DNA of 64,000 nucleotides from Dichelobacter nodosus (GTDB lineage Bacteria; Pseudomonadota; Gammaproteobacteria; Cardiobacteriales; Cardiobacteriaceae): positions 1 to 64,000 of the forward strand of contig NZ_LGVW01000013.1 in NCBI RefSeq assembly GCF_001263335.1, in the 5' to 3' direction. The notes under the pieces were generated by a model that did no database searches, had not been told where the DNA came from, and worked only from the letters and a program-made list of their open reading frames with translations. Within the stretch, counting starts at the first letter, position 1. Every line of letters begins with the position of its first letter. Positions 38,406-45,663 of this stretch are shown here, one piece after another. Both the position numbers and the translations under genes were made by a program.

Positions 38406-38589
38406 TTTTTTCAGCGGTTAATAATGCAATTGCTTCGCTGTGTTCGGGCAATAACAACGCGATGCCGTCAACAATGGGATAACGCCGACTGTGGTCTAAC
38501 GTGTATAAACAATTTTCGGCGCGTTCAAAACGCAGCGCCTGCCCCGTAACAGGGCAGCGCAGCAGCGAAACGGTGGCTTCATCAAACAT
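38395..38589 (-). CDS. Trm112/YcaR-family small protein
   Basis: 64 residues from the ATG at 38589 after GGGAGAAAATC. E. coli YcaR is of similar size and lies beside kdsB too. The fold-typical LLRCPVTGQAL, NCLYTLDHSRRYPIVDGIALLLPE is recognisable. The usual first zinc knuckle C-P-x-C is C-P-V-T, so one ligand cysteine is missing; a later Cys is present. It overlaps the end of the rne-tal fusion by 8 bases and kdsB by 11. Confidence 0.8.
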   Translation of the reverse strand: MFDEATVSLLRCPVTGQALRFERAENCLYTLDHSRRYPIVDGIALLLPEHSEAIALLTAEKNDA

Positions 38590-41500
38590 GATTTTCTCCC
38601 GTGATATCGTTGGCATGCGGTTTTAACGTTTGGATTTTATCCGTTAACGTTTGTAATAATTCAGTAAATGCGCGTTCAAATTGAGCAATGCCATCAAGCG
38701 TTAATTGGCGCGTAACGGCATCTAAATCAATGCCAGCATCTTCAATATTGCGTAACGTTTGTTGCGCTTGTTCAATATTTTTCAATAAAGTAGCGCTGAC
38801 GCGTCCGTGATCTTTAAATGCGGCATACGTTTCCGGCGGAACGGTGTTTACCGTATCGGCGCCGATGAGCATATCAATGTAACGCGTATCAGCGTAATTT
38901 GGATTTTTGGTGCTGGTTGATGCCCACAATAAACGTTGCACCGCGGCGCCTTTTTGTTGCAATTCAATCCAATCATCGTGGCTGATGCGTTCCAAATAAT
39001 AAAGATACGCCGCCTGTGCATTGGCAACCGCCGTGCGTCCGCGCAAATGAGCGTGCGCATCATCGAGCAACGCATCGATTGCCGTATCCACGCGGCTGAC
39101 AAAAAAGCTTGCCACCGAACGAATGCTATCAATCGTTTGACCGTTTTCAACGCGCCGTTTCAAACCGTCAATATACGCTTCCAAAACGCGCTGATATTGC
39201 GCCAGTGAAAAAAGTAAAGTCATATTGACGTTAATGCCTTGTGCGGTCAGTTCCGTTAATGCCGCACAACCGGCATCGGTGGCAGGAATTTTAATCATGA
39301 GATTTTGCCGCGCGACGCGTTGTTGTAATGATAACGCTTCCGCAACCGTTGCCGGCGCATCGTGCGCTAAATGCGGCGAAACTTCCAAAGAAACCATGCC
39401 ATCGGTGCCGTTGGTTTTTTCAAAAACCGGCTGCATCAGATCGCAAGCTTGTTGAATATCTTCAATCGCCAACGCATAAAATGCCGCTTGCGCGTCGCCT
39501 TCATGATGTTCTAACCATGCGCTTAATGCGGCATCGTAATCACGAGTACGGCTAAACGCTTTTTGGAAAATCGCAGGATTTGACGTGATGCCGCGCAAAT
39601 CGTCTTCCTCAATTAAACGTTGCAACGTACCGCTTTGTAATAACGCGCGATCGATATTGTCATACCAAATACTTTGTCCCAATTTAGTAACCGCATGAAT
39701 ATGAGAGACTTTCTCCGACGCGGTTTCGGCAACCGTTTTTTGTTCTTTTTCCGCCGGCGCGGTTTCGGCAACGCTTTCTTGCTCTTTTTCCGCCGGCGCG
39801 ATTTCCGCAACGCTTTCTTGCTCTTTTTTCACTGGCACCGGCAACGGTTCTCCAATCGTTTCTTGTTCTTTTTCCGATAACGCTGTTTCTAAAATTTCCG
39901 CTTGTTCTGACGATGCATCATCGTGTTCCTGCATAGATTGCGGCTCATCGATATCATCTTCATCAGCGCTAATTGGTGCATTTTCAGTTTCTAAAAAAGC
40001 AACTAATCCCGGCGCTTGATGCACTTTCGGCGGCACAAGCGTTGCATTATTTTCCGTTAAAACGGTTTCAGCGTTCACTTCCGGCGATTTGTTATCAGAA
40101 ATGCGTTCATTTTTAACATCATGATGCGCGACGGTTTCAGTTCGTTTAAGTTCATCGCTTGATTGCTCAAAATCTGGCATCGTTTCCGGCGCTTTACCTT
40201 GCCCACGCACCGCGTGCACATCGCGCGGACGTCCTTTGCGCACTTCGCGACCATTTTTTGATTCAACGGGGTGCAGCAATTCTTCCAAACTGGGATTGAC
40301 TTCATCATCATTTTCCATTTTTGCCGCTTTGGGCGTGGGTTTTGCATGATGTTTGTCGTGATCGTCGCTTTTTTCTTTACGTTTAACGTTGGCGCCGTTT
40401 GCGGGCGTTGACTCATGCGTTTGAACGGTTGACGCTTCGGGCGCCGGCGTAACAATGGGTTTTTCACGCACCGGTTGCGCGGTTTCTTCGTGATGAACGT
40501 TTTTGGACGTGGGCGTTACAGATTCGTTAATCGTTTGTTTTTCTTCTTTTTTATGCAATACTGCGTCAACCGTATGACCGTTATGACCTTCTTTGAATAA
40601 CGCCACCACTTTCGAAAATAAAGCCGATAAACCAGATTTAACAACCGCGGCGCCCCCTTTTGCTTGCGGAACCGGCGTTTGCGGCATAATGCTGGAAACC
40701 ACCGGCGCTTCTACGCGGTCATCTTTCGGGCGCAAAATCGGCATTTCTTCGCTATTGTGCTGATGATTAACCAATCGATAACTGGGCACCGCGCTCATTT
40801 CTTCATTCATTTCATCATCGCGAAAGCGCTCAATGAAATAATCGGGAGAATGTAAATGTGGATTAATCGTCAACACGATATCAACGTGATTTCTCTTTTC
40901 AATTGATTGAATTACTGAACGTTTTTCATTTAATAAAAAGGTGGCAATATCAACCGGCAATTCGCCAGTAATTCGGCGCGTGCGATCTTTCATCGCTTCT
41001 TCTTCAATCAAACGCAACAGCGATAACGCCTGCGATTGAATGCCGCGAATACTGCCCTGCCCTTTGCAGCGCGGGCATACTTGATGACTGGCTTCATCAA
41101 TTGAAGCGCGCAATCGTTGCCGCGACATTTCCAATAAACCAAAACGCGAAATTCGTCCAATTTGAATGCGCGCGCGGTCAATTTTGGTCGCATCGATTAA
41201 ACGTTGTTCAACATCTTTGCGGTTGCGGCTAACGTCCATATCAATAAAATCAATGACGATTAATCCGCCAAAATCGCGCAATCGCATTTGACGCGCAATT
41301 TCATCAGCAGCTTCCAAGTTGGTTTGATACGCAGTTTCTTCAATATCGCAGCCTTTCGTAGATTTTGAAGAGTTAATATCGATAGAAACCAGCGCTTCCG
41401 TATAATCAATAACCAATTCGCCACCAGACGGCAATTTCACATTGCGCTGATAAGCCGTTTCAATTTGTCCTTCGATTTGATAGCGCGTAAACAGCGGCGT

Positions 41501-42283
41501 TGGATCTTGATAAAGCTTTAGTTTATTAATGCTACTGGGCATGACTAAATTCATGAAATCCATCGCTTGTTGATAGACTTGTTCGTCGTCAATCAAAATT
41601 TGCCCAACGTCCGGACGCAAATAATCGCGCAGCGCGCGCACAATAATATTGCTTTCTTGATAAATTAATTTTTGGCTAGCAGTGTTGTGATAAGCGGCGG
41701 TGATGGCGTCCCAAACTTGTCTTAAAAAATCCAAATCCCATTGCAATTCTTCTATTGAACGCCCCACGCCCGCGGTGCGGATAATGACGCCCATTTCTTC
41801 CGGCACGCCGAGTTGTTCTAAATAATCTTTTAATTCTTTGCGTTCATCGCCTTGAATGCGCCGCGAAACGCCGCCAGCATGCGGATTATTTGGCATCAAT
41901 ACCAAAAAACGTCCCGCTAAACTAACGTAAGTTGTCAGCGCCGCGCCTTTATTGCCGCGCTCTTCTTTTTCAATTTGAACCAGCACTTTTTGCCCGACGG
42001 AAAGCAAATCTTTAATATTGCTTTTATCGACGCCGTCATGCGATTCTGCCAGATATTCTTTGGCAATTTCTTTAAAGGGTAAAAATCCGTGCCGCGTGCT
42101 GCCGTAATCGACAAAAACGGCTTCGAGAGAAGGTTCGATGCGGGTGATGGTTCCCGTATAAATATTGGCTTTTTTTTGGGCTGAATACAGTGTTTCGATA
42201 TCGAGATCGTATAATTGCTGACCATCGACAAGCGCAACGCGCAACTCTTCTTGTTGGGTTGCATTGATGAGCATTCTTTTCAT
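38582..42283 (-). CDS. rne-tal: Ribonuclease E fused in frame to transaldolase
   Basis: 1,233 residues from the ATG at 42283, where the protein opens exactly like E. coli RNase E (MKRMLINATQQEELRVALVD). Residues 1-510 are the RNase E catalytic core: S1 domain, metal-binding aspartates in VSIDIN (about 300) and IDFIDMD (about 345), and the Zn-link CPRCKGQG (about 403-406). An amphipathic helix near 545-562 (KSGLSALFSKVVALFKE) resembles the membrane-targeting segment. A charged linker with 13-residue repeats leads, without an in-frame ATG at the junction, to a complete transaldolase at about 866-1225: LGQSIWYDNIDR, TSNPAIF, Schiff-base lysine K998 in LMIKIPATDAG, INVNMTLLFS and STSTKNPNY. Transaldolase moves a three-carbon unit in the pentose-phosphate pathway. 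The gene heads a seven-gene operon. Confidence 0.93.
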   Translation of the reverse strand: MKRMLINATQQEELRVALVDGQQLYDLDIETLYSAQKKANIYTGTITRIEPSLEAVFVDYGSTRHGFLPFKEIAKEYLAESHDGVDKSNIKDLLSVGQKVLVQIEKEERGNKGAALTTYVSLAGRFLVLMPNNPHAGGVSRRIQGDERKELKDYLEQLGVPEEMGVIIRTAGVGRSIEELQWDLDFLRQVWDAITAAYHNTASQKLIYQESNIIVRALRDYLRPDVGQILIDDEQVYQQAMDFMNLVMPSSINKLKLYQDPTPLFTRYQIEGQIETAYQRNVKLPSGGELVIDYTEALVSIDINSSKSTKGCDIEETAYQTNLEAADEIARQMRLRDFGGLIVIDFIDMDVSRNRKDVEQRLIDATKIDRARIQIGRISRFGLLEMSRQRLRASIDEASHQVCPRCKGQGSIRGIQSQALSLLRLIEEEAMKDRTRRITGELPVDIATFLLNEKRSVIQSIEKRNHVDIVLTINPHLHSPDYFIERFRDDEMNEEMSAVPSYRLVNHQHNSEEMPILRPKDDRVEAPVVSSIMPQTPVPQAKGGAAVVKSGLSALFSKVVALFKEGHNGHTVDAVLHKKEEKQTINESVTPTSKNVHHEETAQPVREKPIVTPAPEASTVQTHESTPANGANVKRKEKSDDHDKHHAKPTPKAAKMENDDEVNPSLEELLHPVESKNGREVRKGRPRDVHAVRGQGKAPETMPDFEQSSDELKRTETVAHHDVKNERISDNKSPEVNAETVLTENNATLVPPKVHQAPGLVAFLETENAPISADEDDIDEPQSMQEHDDASSEQAEILETALSEKEQETIGEPLPVPVKKEQESVAEIAPAEKEQESVAETAPAEKEQKTVAETASEKVSHIHAVTKLGQSIWYDNIDRALLQSGTLQRLIEEDDLRGITSNPAIFQKAFSRTRDYDAALSAWLEHHEGDAQAAFYALAIEDIQQACDLMQPVFEKTNGTDGMVSLEVSPHLAHDAPATVAEALSLQQRVARQNLMIKIPATDAGCAALTELTAQGINVNMTLLFSLAQYQRVLEAYIDGLKRRVENGQTIDSIRSVASFFVSRVDTAIDALLDDAHAHLRGRTAVANAQAAYLYYLERISHDDWIELQQKGAAVQRLLWASTSTKNPNYADTRYIDMLIGADTVNTVPPETYAAFKDHGRVSATLLKNIEQAQQTLRNIEDAGIDLDAVTRQLTLDGIAQFERAFTELLQTLTDKIQTLKPHANDITGENHV
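39710..39835 (-). repeat. 39-bp tandem repeats in the rne-tal linker
   Basis: Three near-identical 39-bp units encode KEQESVAEIAPAE, KEQESVAETAPAE and KEQKTVAETASEK, directly before the transaldolase domain. Strongly charged and probably extended or helical; likely to vary in copy number. Confidence 0.8.
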
Positions 42284-42650
42284 TATGATTATGTCTCCAA
42301 TTGTCTGCCGCGATGCATTGTGAACACGCAAGTGCAGACTTCTGATTTTTGAAGGTTAGAAAAAAGATGTTGATGCCGGAGACGAAACGCCCGACGATCA
42401 ACATCAGAAAAAATATGGGTATAGTGAAACTTATTGCGTTCACGAAACTATCCGATTGGGAACTCGAAAAATGAGGCAAAACTATAACAATTTACACCTA
42501 AGCGCGCAATCTCAGCGCCACTTCTGCAGCAAACGCAGCGCAACATGGTAAACTAAATTCGCCTTTGTATTTTTTCTAAAAAAATCTGTTTATAAACAAG
42601 GATTCGCTTCTTTTTCTTTTCATTGCGATTTCAAAATTAGAGTCAAAATT
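42284..42650. promoter_or_regulatory. Divergent zapD/rne region with structured rne leader
   Basis: 367 bp without a gene. On the minus strand, reading toward rne, there is a long hairpin with outer stem GATGTTGAT/ATCAACATC (42366-42405) followed by TTTTTTC, then a second stem GTCTGC/GCAGAC (42303-42339), and a GGAG 11 bases before the rne ATG. In E. coli the rne leader is long and contains hairpins through which RNase E represses its own mRNA, so these are candidates for the same role. The first one also looks like a terminator. The right part should hold the zapD promoter. Confidence 0.55.
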
Positions 42651-43436
42651 ATGATGCACAACACTGCTTTTCAAGGTGAATCTTCATCACTACATATTTA
42701 CGAACAACCGCTTGCTGAACGCATGCGTTTATTTATGCGTTTAGAATCGATGTTTGAGCAATTACATTTGTTTCATCAAGCCAATGAATATTATTCCATT
42801 CGCCTGTTTTTAGATGCATTATTTGACATATTGGATTTTTTACACCGTTACGAAATCAGAGCGGAAGTTTTTAAAGAACTGCAAAGAATATCGCTCGCGC
42901 TCGAGCGGGAATATTTAGGCGCAGATAAAACCTTTTTAGAAGAAAAAGTATCCGCGGCGCTGGCAAAAATCCATCAACTCGATTTCAATCCCATCAACCG
43001 ATTGCGCGAAAACGAATTGCTCAACAGTTTGCGGCAGAGAAACGTTAACAAAAGCGGCAATTGTTTATTTGAAGTGCCGGCTTATCAATTTTGGCTCGCC
43101 AATAATATTGGTCGCGAAAACGAGTTTTTAAATTATTGTTATCAACTATTTATTCCACTTTCGGAAGCCATTGCCGTTGCTTTATCGATTATTCGCTCCA
43201 GCGCCACGCTCACCGAAGAATATACTGATAACGGTATCTTTTTGAAAACATTGGATAAAGATAGAAAAAACCAAATTTTAAGAATTCATTTACCAACATC
43301 TCATTGCGTTTTTCCACGCATCAGCGGCGATAATCACCGCTTTGCTATTCGTTTTATGGAACAAAACAATCCGCAAACGCGCTCCGTACAAACCAAAGAA
43401 CCCGTGGTCTTTTCATTGCAAATTTGCGCCATGTAA
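42651..43436 (+). CDS. zapD: Cell division protein ZapD
   Basis: 261 residues; the first or second Met may be the start. ZapD crosslinks FtsZ filaments at the division ring. The sequence follows the family: IYEQPLAERMRLFMRLESMF at the start, EVFKELQRISLALERE, INRLRENELLNSLRQRNVNKSGNC (as two segments) with PAYQFWL, and the C-terminal CVFPRISGDNHRFAIRFME. It is cytosolic with no membrane segment. It is divergent from rne and ends at a strong terminator. Confidence 0.9.
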   Translation: MMHNTAFQGESSSLHIYEQPLAERMRLFMRLESMFEQLHLFHQANEYYSIRLFLDALFDILDFLHRYEIRAEVFKELQRISLALEREYLGADKTFLEEKVSAALAKIHQLDFNPINRLRENELLNSLRQRNVNKSGNCLFEVPAYQFWLANNIGRENEFLNYCYQLFIPLSEAIAVALSIIRSSATLTEEYTDNGIFLKTLDKDRKNQILRIHLPTSHCVFPRISGDNHRFAIRFMEQNNPQTRSVQTKEPVVFSLQICAM

Positions 43437-43448
43437 TGCACCCATAAA

Positions 43449-43473
43449 AAAAGCGCAGCACGCTGCGCTTTTG
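43449..43473. terminator. Bidirectional terminator between zapD and the glycine-zipper lipoprotein
   Basis: Stem AAGCGCAG/CTGCGCTT with a CACG loop and A/T flanks, between convergent genes. Confidence 0.85.
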
Positions 43474-43487
43474 TATCAATTAAATCA

Positions 43488-43862
43488 TTAATAACCGTAA
43501 CCGCCGCCGTAATTTTGTTGATAACCGTTTTGCGGATATTGGTTATAACCATTTTGTTGGGGATATTGATTGTAATTTTGTTGCGGATAATTTTGTTGAT
43601 AACCATTTTGCGGATATTGATTATATTGCGGCGCTTGATTTGCGCGATTGATTTGCGAACCCAAAATACCGCCAACAACGGCGCCAGTTGCAATCTTTTT
43701 ATTGCGTTTGCCCGCGGCATCATCTTTGCCCAATAAAGCACCAGCGCCCGCGCCGACAGCCGCGCCAATTGCGCCTTGTTGCACCATTTGTTGCTGACTG
43801 GCGTCCATACAAGCGCTCATCAATAAAGCGGCGCTTAAAAGTGATAATTGTGCGTATTTCAT
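43488..43862 (-). CDS. Glycine-zipper outer-membrane lipoprotein with Gln/Asn/Tyr-rich tail
   Basis: 124 residues after AAAAGGAATTACCG. The signal peptide ends in a lipobox (ALLMSAC, Cys18), so the mature protein should be lipid-anchored. A glycine-zipper segment follows (AIGAAVGAGAGALLG and ATGAVVGGILGSQ), as in 17-kDa surface antigen/SlyB-type proteins. The last third is low-complexity, built on PQNGYQQNY and NQYPQ repeats and ending GGGYGY. The repeats make this tail prone to length change. Role unknown; probably envelope stress or membrane integrity by family analogy. Confidence 0.8.
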   Translation of the reverse strand: MKYAQLSLLSAALLMSACMDASQQQMVQQGAIGAAVGAGAGALLGKDDAAGKRNKKIATGAVVGGILGSQINRANQAPQYNQYPQNGYQQNYPQQNYNQYPQQNGYNQYPQNGYQQNYGGGYGY

Positions 43863-44006
43863 CGGTAATTCCTTTTAAATTGAGTGGAAAAGGCAATTAT
43901 CTTAATCCGTTTTATTCGATACGCAAATTTACTTTATTTACGTTTTTTTCAACTTGTTCAAAGCGTGGCAGCGCGTTATTCTAAGCGCGTTTTTTTGAGT
44001 GTTTTT

Positions 44007-44924
44007 ATGTCTACTTTACGCATCGCAACCCGAAAAAGTCCCCTCGCTTTATGGCAAGCCGAACACGTCGCCCAACAATTAAAGCAACATTATCCCGAAT
44101 TAACCGTGGAGCTCGTTCCCATCGTCACGCAGGGCGATATTTTAGCGCATACGCCGTTATCAAAAATTGGCGGTAAAAACTTATTCATCAAAGAATTAGA
44201 AATCGCGATGCAACAAAACGCTGCCGATATTGCCGTGCATTCCATGAAAGATGTTGGCGTGACTTTGCCGGAAGGTTTTGTGCTCGCTGCGATTTTGCCG
44301 CGGGAAAATCCTTTTGATGCGCTGGTGAGCAATCATTATGCCCATTTAAACGAACTCCCTAACGGCGCCCGCGTGGGTACGTGTAGTTTACGGCGCAAAA
44401 TGCAACTCGCGCACTATCGTCCCGATTTAAAACTCATCGATATTCGCGGTAACGTTCACACGCGGCTACAAAAACTGGATTCCGGCGCGTTTGATGCGCT
44501 GATTTTAGCCTGCGCGGGGCTGATTCGTTTACAACAAAACGCGCGCATTCGGCAAATTTTGCCGGCGGAAATTTCGTTGCCGGCAATTGGACAAGGCGCA
44601 ATTGGCGTTGAATGTCGGGCGGATAGCCCATTTTTAGCGCATATTCAAACTTTAAATCATTTTGAAACTGCCGTTTGCGTTCAAACCGAGCGCGTCGTTA
44701 ATCAACGTTTGCAAGGTGATTGCCAAGTGCCGATCGCGGTTTTTGCCACACTTTCCGGCAAAACGATGACCTTACAAAGTCGTATCGGCACAATTGACGG
44801 ACAGCGTATGCTGGCACATCAAGAAATTTGTGCGTTGGAAGATGCGGAAAAAGCCGGCGCACGTTGTGCAGAAGCATTGATCCAACAAGGCGCGCAGGAT
44901 ATTTTGCATGAATACAGAAAATAA
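44007..44924 (+). CDS. hemC: Porphobilinogen deaminase (hydroxymethylbilane synthase)
   Basis: 305 residues from the ATG at 44007, which gives the usual MSTLRIATRKSPLALWQAEHV opening; an in-frame start at 43884 adds an implausible leader. HemC joins four porphobilinogens into hydroxymethylbilane. The dipyrromethane cofactor cysteine lies in LQGDCQVPIAVFA. VHSMKDVGVTLPEGF, GTCSLRRKMQL and IDIRGNVHTRLQKL are conserved. The ribosome site is weak. It overlaps hemD by 17 bases and opens the hemCDXY operon. Confidence 0.95.
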   Translation: MSTLRIATRKSPLALWQAEHVAQQLKQHYPELTVELVPIVTQGDILAHTPLSKIGGKNLFIKELEIAMQQNAADIAVHSMKDVGVTLPEGFVLAAILPRENPFDALVSNHYAHLNELPNGARVGTCSLRRKMQLAHYRPDLKLIDIRGNVHTRLQKLDSGAFDALILACAGLIRLQQNARIRQILPAEISLPAIGQGAIGVECRADSPFLAHIQTLNHFETAVCVQTERVVNQRLQGDCQVPIAVFATLSGKTMTLQSRIGTIDGQRMLAHQEICALEDAEKAGARCAEALIQQGAQDILHEYRK

Positions 44925-45663
44925 ATATCCGCTGCAAGGTTGCCGTATTTTGTATACGCGCAGTAAACAGCATTGGTTGCAAGCAGAACCTTTATTACGG
45001 CAATTAGGCGCGCAACCGTATCATTTGCCGCTTTTGGATACGAAAATGCAGCCGTTATCCGCAAAAGCGCTGGAACAATGCCGAAAAGCAGATGATTTGG
45101 TATTTGTCAGCGCGCAGGCAGTGCAGCATTTTTTAGCGCAATATCAACCCGTTTTTCAACAAAACCTTATCGCCATCGGCATGAAAACGGCAGACGCTTT
45201 AACGGCGCACGCGCAAACGCGTTTTTTAGTCGCACCGCCGCCGTATAATTCGGAAGCGTTATTGCGCATTTGGCAACCGCAGCGGCATAAAATCGCGCTG
45301 ATTGCCGCTGAAGGCGGTCGGGATTTGTTATACACCACTTTATCTGAAGATAATGAGGTTTATCGGATTGACACTTATCAGCGCTTTAATCCCACGCACG
45401 CGTGGAATTTTGAAATGCCGTTGCCGCATTGTATTTTGTTGGCGAGCGTACAAACTTTAGCGCATTTCCTCGCAATCACGCCGCAAAATATGCTAAAACT
45501 GTTACAATGCCGTGCGGTGATTGTCGCGTTAAGCCCGAGAATTATGCAAGCCGCTGTGCATGCGGGATTTTTGCACTGTATCAGCGCACAATATGCCGAC
45601 GAAAGACATTTAATTAGTTGCCTAGAACAATGGTGGCTATCGACACAAGGAGACTCATCATGA
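44908..45663 (+). CDS. hemD: Uroporphyrinogen-III synthase
   Basis: 251 residues. HemD closes hydroxymethylbilane with inversion of ring D. The family is poorly conserved; supporting text is LQGCRILYTRSKQHWLQAEPLL (read as two parts), DDLVFVSAQAVQHFL, IALIAAEGGRDLLYTTL and VYRIDTYQRFNP, plus its place between hemC and hemX. Its stop overlaps the hemX start as ATGA. Confidence 0.88.
   Translation: MNTENKYPLQGCRILYTRSKQHWLQAEPLLRQLGAQPYHLPLLDTKMQPLSAKALEQCRKADDLVFVSAQAVQHFLAQYQPVFQQNLIAIGMKTADALTAHAQTRFLVAPPPYNSEALLRIWQPQRHKIALIAAEGGRDLLYTTLSEDNEVYRIDTYQRFNPTHAWNFEMPLPHCILLASVQTLAHFLAITPQNMLKLLQCRAVIVALSPRIMQAAVHAGFLHCISAQYADERHLISCLEQWWLSTQGDSS

Noticed and set aside
39674-39880. Plus-strand Phe/Arg-rich frame in the rne-tal linker
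   Set aside because: Antisense shadow of the 39-bp coding repeats.
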